DNA from: DATGCT01 sp964495575 | Lineage (GTDB): Bacteria; Patescibacteriota; Minisyncoccia; UBA6257; GWB1-50-10 | Assembly (NCBI GenBank): GCA_964495575.1 | Contig: CAZBVS010000003.1 | Coordinates: forward strand, 1 to 38,729 | DNA length: 38,729 bases | Direction: 5' to 3' | Part shown: piece after piece, positions 1 to 8,414 of the stretch | Numbering within the stretch: the stretch's first letter is position 1 | How the letters are laid out: each line of letters opens with the position of its first letter | Notes under the pieces: model-generated | Told to the model about the DNA's origin: nothing | Databases searched by the model: none | Seen by the model: the letters and a program-made list of their open reading frames with translations, nothing else | Program-made: the position numbers and the translations under genes

Positions 1-3000
1 CGATCTTACTCGATAAACATAGACTGTATCAGGCTGTAATCCTTTATCTTCATAATATCCAAGTGAATCTTCAAAATTTAAATCTTTCTCAAACTGACCG
101 AAGTAATCATCAAGAATGTCTCCTTGATAACCACTTAAACCAACGCTGGTATCTACCTCTGCTGCAGAAGAAGTATTAATTAAAGAACTAATCTTTTCTA
201 TTACAATCTTCAACCCTCGACTCAATCTCTCTGACACCATCTTTCCAAACTCTCCTTCGCTTAATGAACTACTAACCTCAGCTTTTACTTCCCAACCACC
301 GCCTGATTCCAAAACATCAAAACTCTTAAACCTCTTTGCTATAGCCCCGACCTCACCTAATACACTAGCGTACAACCGATCTACATTCTTCCCCCTGCTT
401 ATACCCGCCTCTGTTTCCACCGAAACAGTAACACTATCAGAATACACCCGAACCTTATCAGGATTTTCTTTATAAGGTTGAAGCTTATACTGATAACTAG
501 TTTCCGGTCTTAACCCTGAATCAGTATAACTCTCGGTATTAGAATCCAAATCAACAATTGGTTCATAATCACCGTCTGATTTTCTAAACAACTGATAACC
601 ATCCTCTCCTTCAAAGTTATCTGTCCAACTCAAATCAACCTCATTTTCACCTGCTGCAGAAGCCTCAAAATCAGTTGGTTTCTTAGGTGCTGTAGTATTG
701 GACCTTACTGAAGAATGACCATCGCTACAGATTAGCTCTGGGTTATACTCTCCATCTTTTGTAATATCTACATTTATATAAGAACATGCTTTTATCTTGT
801 AATAATAAGTAGTTGCCTCCGACAATTTATCATCCACTATATGATACTCCGTCTTCGTAGAGTTATAATCCAAATCTTCATCAAACTGCTTCTCAATCCT
901 TTCATACGAAGACTCGTTGGCATTAAAGATTGGCTCCCCTCTAAATGTACCAGCCGTTCTCTCAATCACGTGGTAATAAAGACCTTTCTGAACTTTTCCA
1001 CTTACTTCATCAGAAACATTTGTTGTATTTTCCCAATAAACATTCAACTTATCAGAGTATGATCCATCCCCTACTGGATACACCTCCACCTCACCACTCG
1101 AGTGATCAAAAGATGGGTTATCCGGAGTAACCTTTATCCTCTGAATCTCAAAATCATGTTTCTCCGCTGCATTATCTTTCCAATTTACATGTAAACCATC
1201 TGAGTCTGTAGAATAAACATTCAGATTAGAAGGTTCTTCCAAGTTCTCTTTCCAGGTAGTACAAGAATCATATAACACTTCCGGTTCCCCACCATTAACA
1301 TCTAGCTTATAATTCCAGGTTTCTTCAGAACTCAACCCTGAATCTGTGTAACTACCAACCCCTCCATTATACCTATCCACAATTTCATAATCATAAAAAT
1401 CTTCCTTTTTCTTTAAAAGTGTTAGGCTATACCCATCAGACGGACCATCCCAAAAAACATCTATACTATTCTTACCTATTGGCTGACACCAGAAAGAGTA
1501 TGTTTCTGGCTCAACCTCTCCCGCTTCAGTGGTCACACTTTCTTCAAATGAATCAAAAGTTTGATCATTCAACTCACCTTCTACATAAAATGTATACTTA
1601 GTTTCTGGATCTAAACTAGACTGTGTGTAAGACCGAGAACCAGAATTTAATCGTTCATCTTGTTTATAATATGTTGCTGTTTGAAAATTATCTTCATTAA
1701 ATTTTTTGTAATAGATATTCACCCCATCATAATCAACCGGGTTCTTCCAATTTATCTCAACACTATTAGATGTTGGCACCAAACTATTAATCACAGGCTC
1801 TTTTTCACCCGCACAACTTATTCTCTCTTCCGCTGCTAAAATACGTACATTCATTCTTTCCATATTTTTTCCTGCAAATCCTCCATCTACACAAGCAGTT
1901 TCTCCTGTTCCGTCTTCTGTAGGACCAAACACAATCCAGTTTCCCACATCATCCGCCCAAGCTGCTCCATATAAATATCCATCTGATTTTTTCTTTACCC
2001 CATAAGCAGGACTGGAACCTCTTAACTTAACCCAGCCATTCCAAGCTCCATCCTCTTTATCTTTTGCCGATACAAATCTTGCCCAACCAGATAATCTACC
2101 TTCATCAATCCTTGCTGTACAAGTTCCGCTTGGACACCCTTCTAAATCAGCCTTATTAAAAGACAACCAGCCGTAATCATTCCCCCAAGCATATCCTGAC
2201 AAAGCGCCCGAAGAATCAATCTGAACACTATAATCTACCCCTGAAGCACTCTCACCCTCAGACAAAGAATTAAACTTTACCCAACCAATACCATGGTATC
2301 CATCTGAAGCTGTCCACGCCGTTCCTCGTAAAATGTTGTTTATCCTAAGGTTCAAACTTGATACGTTTGATAACGAGCTTTCTGCTTCTTTATCTAAAAC
2401 ATTAAAAGAAACTGCATAATCATATGGTTCTCCTAAAGGTTGGTTTTCCAACTTTGCTTTTGTTGGGCACGAATAAACACTCCCAACCTGTTTACAAGCA
2501 AGAGTTTCTACTACTTCAAAAGCTTTTTCTATTTCTTTTGATGATTTTCTATAAATTTGTATCTTCCGAGGATAAGTAGCATTATCTTCCCAGTTTAATC
2601 TAACGTCTCCTTGTTCACTACTACCAGAAACATGAAGTATTCTAGTCTCCAAGTCTTCAGGAGAAGTATAACTACTTCTATATTCACGCATTACATAATC
2701 TGAACAACCTTTATTATTAACATTCTCATTACACGCTCTAACTCGGTAATAATAAATTTGATCTTGTGAAAAACTTACCCAACCTGATTCAAGCCTTTCT
2801 ATACCATACTCATAATCAATAACATCATTAAAATCTTCATCTTTCGCAACTTCAAAATCATAATAGTTAGCAGATCCTACCTCACCCCACCCAAACTTAG
2901 CTTCCTGTCTATCATTTCTTGTCTCTGCCTCAACTAATAAACCTACTTTAGAAGGAATAATAAGCTCATCAGAATCCCCAGAAAAATTAACCCAATAATC

Positions 3001-3687
3001 AGCTTCTTCTGTGTCTTGATCTACAGCCTTGCAATATTCGTCAGTTCTATAAGACTTTATCTTGTATTTATGTCTTATAGTTTCATCATCTATTGTTCGG
3101 GGCCAAATCTTGTCATCATTTCTAAACCTACCTAAAGAAAACGTATTTACTGCTTCATAATCATTATCCCCAATCTTTTCAAAAACCCGAAAACCAGAGT
3201 TATCCTCGTCCTCAGGCATCCCATTATCAGACCAACTGATATTTAACTCGCCCCCGGAATCCCAATCTAATCCTTCTAGGCTTGTAAGAGCAGGTGAAAT
3301 ATCTAATAATTCGTTTGTTGTAACTGAAACTTCGTCTGTAGATTCACTATACCCTTCAGGACCAGACTTAAAAGACCTTAACTTGTAATGATAGGTTTTA
3401 TTAGGTTTTAGGGGGTTCTCTATATGAGCATGTTCTCCTTCAGAGCCTCCTTCAGAAATCTGCGTCCAATCAAAAGTATTGTCTCCAATCCGAAGTTGAA
3501 TTTCAAAATGATCAACCTCTACTGGCTGATTCCAGCTAAGCTCTACCCCACAAGCCGATTTAGGAGTTATATCAAAATTCTGTGGCTTTATATTTTCAGC
3601 ATTCACTTCATGAAAATTAAAGAAAAACCCTCCTCCTAAAACAAGAAGGATAATCAAAAAACCTACAATATATGATCTCTGTTTCAT
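1..3687 (-). CDS. Giant secreted fibronectin type III surface protein (3' end outside window)
   Basis: The frame is open without a stop for 1229 codons, from an ATG at 3687 to the window edge, so the C-terminus is missing. The first ~30 residues form a signal peptide: MKQR, a long hydrophobic core (IVGFLIILLVLGGG) and a likely cleavage after VNA. Eight or nine FN3-like units follow, recognisable by recurring 'WxD/N...Y/F-x-I/L-x-R/K' strands and 'TxYxYK(I/L)' strands. Between the fourth and fifth units (about residues 450-590) lies a different repeat, with units such as SGYAWGNDYGWLSFN and YGAAWADDVGNWIVFG. This Trp/Gly-rich repeat is one I associate with CPR surface proteins. The protein is probably exported and displayed on the cell, acting in adhesion or as a surface layer. 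That role is inferred from architecture only; no catalytic motif is visible. It is divergent from the lipoprotein gene at 3842. Confidence 0.85.
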   Translation of the reverse strand, partial: MKQRSYIVGFLIILLVLGGGFFFNFHEVNAENIKPQNFDITPKSACGVELSWNQPVEVDHFEIQLRIGDNTFDWTQISEGGSEGEHAHIENPLKPNKTYHYKLRSFKSGPEGYSESTDEVSVTTNELLDISPALTSLEGLDWDSGGELNISWSDNGMPEDEDNSGFRVFEKIGDNDYEAVNTFSLGRFRNDDKIWPRTIDDETIRHKYKIKSYRTDEYCKAVDQDTEEADYWVNFSGDSDELIIPSKVGLLVEAETRNDRQEAKFGWGEVGSANYYDFEVAKDEDFNDVIDYEYGIERLESGWVSFSQDQIYYYRVRACNENVNNKGCSDYVMREYRSSYTSPEDLETRILHVSGSSEQGDVRLNWEDNATYPRKIQIYRKSSKEIEKAFEVVETLACKQVGSVYSCPTKAKLENQPLGEPYDYAVSFNVLDKEAESSLSNVSSLNLRINNILRGTAWTASDGYHGIGWVKFNSLSEGESASGVDYSVQIDSSGALSGYAWGNDYGWLSFNKADLEGCPSGTCTARIDEGRLSGWARFVSAKDKEDGAWNGWVKLRGSSPAYGVKKKSDGYLYGAAWADDVGNWIVFGPTEDGTGETACVDGGFAGKNMERMNVRILAAEERISCAGEKEPVINSLVPTSNSVEINWKNPVDYDGVNIYYKKFNEDNFQTATYYKQDERLNSGSRSYTQSSLDPETKYTFYVEGELNDQTFDSFEESVTTEAGEVEPETYSFWCQPIGKNSIDVFWDGPSDGYSLTLLKKKEDFYDYEIVDRYNGGVGSYTDSGLSSEETWNYKLDVNGGEPEVLYDSCTTWKENLEEPSNLNVYSTDSDGLHVNWKDNAAEKHDFEIQRIKVTPDNPSFDHSSGEVEVYPVGDGSYSDKLNVYWENTTNVSDEVSGKVQKGLYYHVIERTAGTFRGEPIFNANESSYERIEKQFDEDLDYNSTKTEYHIVDDKLSEATTYYYKIKACSYINVDITKDGEYNPELICSDGHSSVRSNTTAPKKPTDFEASAAGENEVDLSWTDNFEGEDGYQLFRKSDGDYEPIVDLDSNTESYTDSGLRPETSYQYKLQPYKENPDKVRVYSDSVTVSVETEAGISRGKNVDRLYASVLGEVGAIAKRFKSFDVLESGGGWEVKAEVSSSLSEGEFGKMVSERLSRGLKIVIEKISSLINTSSAAEVDTSVGLSGYQGDILDDYFGQFEKDLNFEDSLGYYEDKGLQPDTVYVYRVRS

Positions 3688-3772
3688 TGACTTAATTATA
3701 ACACAAACAAATTCTAAAAATTTCTAATAATCCACAATGATTTATATCAAAAATAAACAACCCTAAAAACAC

Positions 3773-3801
3773 TTGCAACTCCCAATATAAAAGTGAATAA
3801 T
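3773..3801 (+). promoter_or_regulatory. Promoter of the 577-aa lipoprotein gene
   Basis: TTGCAA (3773-3778), a 17-bp spacer and AATAAT (3796-3801). The stretch from here through the ribosome binding site (AAAAAAGGAGGAATGAT before the ATG) is nearly the same as that upstream of the paralogue at 5888. This supports a real promoter with an about 35-nt leader and a strong Shine-Dalgarno sequence. Confidence 0.6.
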
Positions 3802-3841
3802 GAAAACAGTAAATCTTAAAACTTAAAAAAGGAGGAATGAT

Positions 3842-5575
3842 ATGTATAGAAAGAAAAACAGTATCTCTCTATTTATCCTTATTCTCGTTTTATTAATATC
3901 TTGTGATCCTCTAACAGGCCCGAAGAATGAACCACCATTTTTGTTTAATGTATTCCCTCCTGATGGATCAAGCAACGTTCCTATTGATATAAAAATAACC
4001 GCCGGATTCTCTGAAAAAATAGACATGTCAACGCTAAAAAAAGGCTTCATAATGAAACCTGAAAACAGCGACGAACCACTAATCCTAAGAAAGGTAATTG
4101 ATTCTGAATCATCTGATAGTATAGCAATGGCTCCTAAAAAACCACTCGAACACAATACTAGCTACATATGCGAACTAAACGAAAACATCACCGACCCGGA
4201 AGGAAAACCTCTACGCAACCCCATCAAGTGGTCTTTTACTACCACCACAGAATCTATCGACACTACAGTCGCTGATACTATCCCCCCTAAAATAATCTCA
4301 GTAATTCCTGAAGATAAAGATACAGGCATCACAGTCGATCCTGAAAAAATTAACATTCAGTTTGAGTTCAACGAACCAATAATAGCAACTGACAGCTCTT
4401 CCTTTTTGATGTACTACTGGGATGGAGCACTGCCAAGCTGGGTTAAAATTGAAGTAGAAATCAACAACAATATTGCAACCATCAAACCTGTTGACTCTCT
4501 TAAATACAACACTCTATACGCTGTAGGAGTCGGCCCTAGCTTATCTGATTCAAACGGAAACAAATACGACAAAACAAAGTACTGGGAATTCACCACCAAA
4601 AAAGATCCTACTCTCTGGAGATTACCTGAATACTATATCGCGACTCAAGTAACTACCCTAAACTCCGACAACAAAATCTATATCAGCGCCCGGAAATACA
4701 CACACCAAACCTGGCTAGGACCTAATTCTTATAAATTAAGAAGCTTCTTTATACGAATAGACAAAAGCGGTAAATTAGAATTAAAAAAAGAAATCGGTTT
4801 AAGCTGGGGTGGATCCATTGATTCAAAAGAAGACTGGCTTGAAAATAATATACTATCTCCTAACTCAAACTATTTATACTTCTACAACAAACTCACAAGC
4901 CTCTGCAAAATAAACAAAGATGGTCAAAAAATATGGTGCTCAGGTTACGTAGGAAACGGATTCGTAAAAGACAATCAAGGAAACATCTATGATGTCGGAA
5001 ATTTTTTACACAAACTCGACCCTGACGGCAATCTTTTAGAAGGTATGAACAGTGGAAATTACAACGTCACCGATATGGGATTTCTAGAAAACTACATTAT
5101 AACTTTCGGCTTCTATAACGATGTCCCCACCTTAGGAAAACTCCCACAAGACATGCGTGGCTTCCAAGGTGTTATCAAGTTCCCAAACTACTCAGACGGA
5201 AAAATAATAGACGAACACAACGAGATCTACATGATAAACGAAGAATCTGATAGTATTGCTCTCTACAACCTATCACTAGACACCCTCTTCGCTAAATGGA
5301 GCATAAAAATAGAACTAAACAATGTAATTCAAAAAACTCAAGATGATGATGGAAATCTATATTTTCTAGAAGAAAACAACTCTGAATACAGACTGACCAA
5401 AATCTCAAGAAGCTCCACAAAAGAATTTGAAATTAATCTTGGTAAACGACCTGGCCCACATATTACAGAATGGAATTTATCCCAAGGAATACATAACACT
5501 CTTTACATTCCCTGGGGAAGAGAAATTCTCAGGTTCGATACTCAAACTGGCCAAAGAATAAGGAGGTATGAATGA
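3842..5575 (+). CDS. Lipoprotein with two Big_5 Ig-like domains and a C-terminal repeat domain
   Basis: 577 aa. The N-terminus is a lipoprotein signal: MYRKKN, a hydrophobic core and the lipobox LISC, with the lipidated cysteine at residue 21. Two Big_5-type Ig-like domains follow, at about residues 35-115 and 130-250. Each begins with a 'P..G...V..D/P..I...F.E.I' pattern and ends with a 'D..GN/K......W.FTT' strand. The remaining ~320 residues have no assigned family. They contain recurring short beta motifs (for example 'KINKDGQKIWCSG', 'KLDPDGNLLEG', 'QDDDGNLYFLEEN') that look like blades of a beta-propeller. It is likely membrane-tethered and extracytoplasmic. A strong AAGGAGG site precedes the ATG, unlike most housekeeping genes in this window. 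Its stop codon overlaps the first copy of the 55-bp repeat. The function is not known. Confidence 0.85.
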   Translation: MYRKKNSISLFILILVLLISCDPLTGPKNEPPFLFNVFPPDGSSNVPIDIKITAGFSEKIDMSTLKKGFIMKPENSDEPLILRKVIDSESSDSIAMAPKKPLEHNTSYICELNENITDPEGKPLRNPIKWSFTTTTESIDTTVADTIPPKIISVIPEDKDTGITVDPEKINIQFEFNEPIIATDSSSFLMYYWDGALPSWVKIEVEINNNIATIKPVDSLKYNTLYAVGVGPSLSDSNGNKYDKTKYWEFTTKKDPTLWRLPEYYIATQVTTLNSDNKIYISARKYTHQTWLGPNSYKLRSFFIRIDKSGKLELKKEIGLSWGGSIDSKEDWLENNILSPNSNYLYFYNKLTSLCKINKDGQKIWCSGYVGNGFVKDNQGNIYDVGNFLHKLDPDGNLLEGMNSGNYNVTDMGFLENYIITFGFYNDVPTLGKLPQDMRGFQGVIKFPNYSDGKIIDEHNEIYMINEESDSIALYNLSLDTLFAKWSIKIELNNVIQKTQDDDGNLYFLEENNSEYRLTKISRSSTKEFEINLGKRPGPHITEWNLSQGIHNTLYIPWGREILRFDTQTGQRIRRYE

Positions 5576-5625
5576 AAACAATTAAATAAACCCGCACTTT
5601 TTAATAAAGTGCGGGTAATTTTTAT
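5571..5625 (+). repeat. 55-bp terminator repeat, copy 1 (left of the assembly gap)
   Basis: It begins AATGAAAACAATTAAATAAA and contains the hairpin CCCGCACTTT / AAAGTGCGGG followed by TAATTTTTAT, so it acts as the intrinsic terminator of the lipoprotein gene. It is identical over exactly 55 nt to the copies at 5726 and 6422. It ends directly at the N run. Confidence 0.9.
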
Positions 5626-5725
5626 NNNNNNNNNNNNNNNNNNNNNNNNNNNNNNNNNNNNNNNNNNNNNNNNNNNNNNNNNNNNNNNNNNNNNNNNNNN
5701 NNNNNNNNNNNNNNNNNNNNNNNNN
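5626..5725. other. Scaffold gap (100 N)
   Basis: Exactly 100 Ns, the conventional length for a gap of unknown size. The same 55-nt sequence lies immediately on each side. The two contig ends may therefore overlap, with nothing missing, or further repeat-bounded units may have collapsed here. Confidence 0.98.
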
Positions 5726-5780
5726 AATGAAAACAATTAAATAAACCCGCACTTTTTAATAAAGTGCGGGTAATTTTTAT
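5726..5780 (+). repeat. 55-bp terminator repeat, copy 2 (right of the assembly gap)
   Basis: Identical to copy 1 over all 55 positions. Given the gap, it may be the same genomic copy seen at both contig ends. It contains the CCCGCACTTT / AAAGTGCGGG hairpin. Confidence 0.9.
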
Positions 5781-5818
5781 TTAAAAAGAAAATATGATTA
5801 TAAAATAAATCTAAATAC

Positions 5819-5847
5819 TTGACAAAATAAATATAATAGTGAATAAT
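5819..5847 (+). promoter_or_regulatory. Promoter of the small Big_5 lipoprotein gene
   Basis: TTGACA (5819-5824), a 17-bp spacer and AATAAT (5842-5847). The surrounding AGTGAATAAT and the downstream leader, through AAAAAAGGAGTAATGATATG, match the promoter at 3773-3801. The two lipoprotein genes therefore share regulation by descent. Confidence 0.7.
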
Positions 5848-5887
5848 AAAGGTAGAAAACCTTAAAATTTAAAAAAGGAGTAATGAT

Positions 5888-6379
5888 ATGAAAAGGAGAG
5901 CAAGTACTTTTTTATTCTTGTTGATCTTAGTCTTTATTCTGATTAGTACCTCTTGTGAAGACATAATTAAACCTCAACCCGAACCACCTGACACAACTAT
6001 ACCTAAAGTAATATCAGTAACACCACAAAATGGCACTACAGGTATAACGGTAGCCCCTAGCAAAATTCAGATCAAAGCCGTTCTCAGCGAACCAGTAGTT
6101 GTAGAAAAGGAAGATGTAATTCTCAAATTCGCCACCTACTCTTCTACCACAACTATTATCCAAGACGGTAAATCAGTACCAGTAAATATCTACAGTTATG
6201 ACACTCTCAAAACTAATGTTGATTCAGATGAAAATGAGCTAGTCATTAACTTCGATGATTCACTTCAGTATGACACAAAACATGTAATAATTTTAGACAG
6301 CACAATAACGGACGTTGCCGGGAACAACCTTTCTAGATACAAATGGAGTTTTATAACAGAAAAAAACCCGCACTCTTAA
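5888..6379 (+). CDS. Short lipoprotein with one Big_5 Ig-like domain
   Basis: 163 aa. The signal peptide ends in the lipobox STSC, with the acceptor cysteine at residue 23. A proline-rich linker leads into a single Big_5-type domain (about 38-160) that starts 'TIPKVISVTPQNGTTGITV' and ends 'DVAGNNLSRYKWSF'. It closely resembles the second Ig-like domain of the 577-aa lipoprotein upstream ('TIPPKIISVIPEDKDTGITV'), so it is a shortened paralogue without the C-terminal repeat region. It has its own TTGACA promoter and AAGGAG ribosome binding site, and is followed by another copy of the 55-bp terminator. Its role is unknown; the domain type suggests a surface or structural function. Confidence 0.85.
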   Translation: MKRRASTFLFLLILVFILISTSCEDIIKPQPEPPDTTIPKVISVTPQNGTTGITVAPSKIQIKAVLSEPVVVEKEDVILKFATYSSTTTIIQDGKSVPVNIYSYDTLKTNVDSDENELVINFDDSLQYDTKHVIILDSTITDVAGNNLSRYKWSFITEKNPHS

Positions 6380-6421
6380 ATTAAAAACCCGAACACTAAT
6401 CTCAGAAAGAAAAGGATCACA

Positions 6422-6476
6422 AATGAAAACAATTAAATAAACCCGCACTTTTTAATAAAGTGCGGGTAATTTTTAT
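6422..6476. repeat. 55-bp terminator repeat, copy 3
   Basis: Identical over 55 nt to the copies flanking the gap; the neighbouring bases differ on both sides. The CCCGCACTTT / AAAGTGCGGG hairpin lies between two convergent genes (ends at 6379 and 6491). It can serve as a bidirectional terminator, with T-rich tracts on both strands. Confidence 0.9.
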
Positions 6477-6490
6477 GAATATTAAAACGC

Positions 6491-8335
6491 TTAATTACAT
6501 ACGGGACGCAAATTGTCGCTAACTTCCCAATCAGAACAACCCATATTATTACAAGCTCTAACTCTATATTTACCCGGTTGATACAGTTCGCTTAAAGCGG
6601 CTGGATCATCATAACTCGTTTTATCATAAAATGTATCTGTAGAATAAATACACCACCCAAGATATGCATTATAATTCTCCAATTCATAGTAATCAGTATT
6701 ACTCTCATTCGACCAAGAAACACTATACTTAGCCCAACAATAACCAAACTCATCTTCACCAGAATCGTATTGAGAAATATTAGTAATAGAAGGTTTAATC
6801 GGAGAAGGGGCGGATTCCCCTGTTATTCCGCAAGTTACACTTTTTACATACTTCCAATCTGTTCCACGTGAACCTTGTTTTTCCTCCCATCTATTATTGT
6901 CAGAATAGTATTCAACCACAACATTTTCTCCGTTAGTCGAAATATCTGTAGAATTTTGCTTTAATCCTAACTCCTCACAAACCTGAAAGCTATTTCCTTC
7001 TTTTACTTTTATAGGAATTTTCTGAACAGGCATCAAGGCAGGCTTAAAACCAAAACCGTTCTTAGGTATCTCTCCAGACCTAAACACAGGATGATCATTT
7101 ATTAAAACAGGATCAATAATCTTTATCGTCCCATCACTGAGCTCTTCACAATCTCCCCAAGCAAATCTACTATGCCCTCCCATATCAGAAGCAACAGTTA
7201 TCCCATTCTGATTGACAAAACCATCATAAACATCCTTATCCCCTGAATATGTTAAATGTCCTTTTCTATCTTGATCTTCATCGCTAGTATAGATTGGACA
7301 CTTTGCACCAGCACCCACAACGCTCTCACCTCCTTCAAATAATTCTCCATTTTGGTATATATCTCCAGTTATATTAATATTCCCTTCTATCTTCCACCTT
7401 TGACTTCCAGGATTAAAAGTAAGCTCTTTCTGGTAATCCCAACCATTACCATCAGATTCAGCCGGAGCTATAAAAAATCTTTTAGTACCCTCTTCAACCC
7501 CCATTCTTGCAGACAAAGAACCGCCCCTCGAAAGAACCATTCCATTACCATCAACATGTAAGGAATTTGAAGGTTCAGTTGTACCAATACCAACTCTACC
7601 ACGGTTAGTTATTCTCATTACTTCTCTTGGAGCATCATTACCTGCTGTATAAAAAGCTAATCCATGTCTTGTGTTATACGTATTTTCATTAACATCATAA
7701 ATTGCACTTACCACACCAGTAATATCACCCGAGGTCTCATTAGAATAAAACTCAATTCCTCCTCTTTTCTCACCAACTGTAGCAGTATCACTACCATAAT
7801 CAGCTACCAAATCAGTAATTCTAAGCATGGAAATATTTTCTTTACCATCTTGAGGTTCATCTTTCTGACCTGCTTCCCCAGCAATATTTAAACCCGTGGC
7901 ATTTGAATTCAAAACTGGATTCGTTGTTCCAATACCTACATTCCCTCCGTTATAATAAAGTCCGTCATCCCCACTTGTCCAAGCACCTGAAACCTGACTC
8001 CATTTATTAATACAACCAGGAGTACCATCTCCACTAGGGCTTAAACATAAACCATCCTCTGTCATTCTAGGATAATCCAAATCATCTCCACTTCCATTTG
8101 GTATTCCTATTTCATACGCTCCAAGCTGCCCTTTCCCATCATCATCTTTTATTTTAAACTGAGAACCGCTACTCTCATCAATAGGATTACTGGTAACACC
8201 TCCCGGAAACTGTTCTGCGGGCTCTTCCCAAACTTTTGAACTAGACTGAGCTTTTACAAAACTAATAACCATCATCCCTGATACTAAAACAAGGACTAAA
8301 CAAAGATAAAACAACGGATTTTTAAATAATTTCAT
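6491..8335 (-). CDS. Secreted surface protein with VGIGTT(N/E)P repeats
   Basis: 614 aa. There is an N-terminal signal/anchor (hydrophobic residues about 8-27, with a VKA-Q cleavage-like site at 28-30). The middle part carries two 'VGIGTT(N/E)P' motifs at 133-140 and 248-255, each followed by 'LNIAG' or 'LHVDGNG'. These motifs are typical of trimeric fibre or tail-spike-like beta structures. The C-terminal third ends in a cysteine-containing FN3-like unit ('YRVRACNNMGCSDWEV') resembling units in the giant protein at 1-3687. No intramolecular-chaperone peptidase domain is visible. It is likely displayed on the cell surface. The gene has a TACAAT -10 box and the shared promoter box described for 8368-8409, and it terminates in the 55-bp repeat. 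Confidence 0.8.
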   Translation of the reverse strand: MKLFKNPLFYLCLVLVLVSGMMVISFVKAQSSSKVWEEPAEQFPGGVTSNPIDESSGSQFKIKDDDGKGQLGAYEIGIPNGSGDDLDYPRMTEDGLCLSPSGDGTPGCINKWSQVSGAWTSGDDGLYYNGGNVGIGTTNPVLNSNATGLNIAGEAGQKDEPQDGKENISMLRITDLVADYGSDTATVGEKRGGIEFYSNETSGDITGVVSAIYDVNENTYNTRHGLAFYTAGNDAPREVMRITNRGRVGIGTTEPSNSLHVDGNGMVLSRGGSLSARMGVEEGTKRFFIAPAESDGNGWDYQKELTFNPGSQRWKIEGNINITGDIYQNGELFEGGESVVGAGAKCPIYTSDEDQDRKGHLTYSGDKDVYDGFVNQNGITVASDMGGHSRFAWGDCEELSDGTIKIIDPVLINDHPVFRSGEIPKNGFGFKPALMPVQKIPIKVKEGNSFQVCEELGLKQNSTDISTNGENVVVEYYSDNNRWEEKQGSRGTDWKYVKSVTCGITGESAPSPIKPSITNISQYDSGEDEFGYCWAKYSVSWSNESNTDYYELENYNAYLGWCIYSTDTFYDKTSYDDPAALSELYQPGKYRVRACNNMGCSDWEVSDNLRPVCN

Positions 8336-8367
8336 ATTTTAAAATTTTATAAACTTTCTTTATATAT

Positions 8368-8409
8368 ATTGTATCACATCATAACTTAACAACCACCCCG
8401 TTATCCACA
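8368..8409 (-). promoter_or_regulatory. Promoter with shared box, copy C (upstream of the 614-aa gene)
   Basis: Minus-strand TACAAT at 8368-8373. After 14 bp comes the box AACAACCACCCCGTTATCCA on the forward strand (8388-8409), which covers the expected -35 position and contains TTATCCACA at 8401-8409. The same box at the same distance from TACAAT occurs at 9606-9647. Confidence 0.55.
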
Positions 8410-8414
8410 AGTAT

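Noticed and set aside
841..1601. Short plus-strand ORFs within 1-3687
   Set aside because: They lie antisense to the continuous 1229-codon FN3 frame and have no ribosome binding sites or recognisable domains.
6491..8335. Prophage tail-fibre gene
   Set aside because: VGIGTT motifs occur in phage fibres, but the protein has a signal sequence, an FN3-like C-terminus and no phage genes around it.
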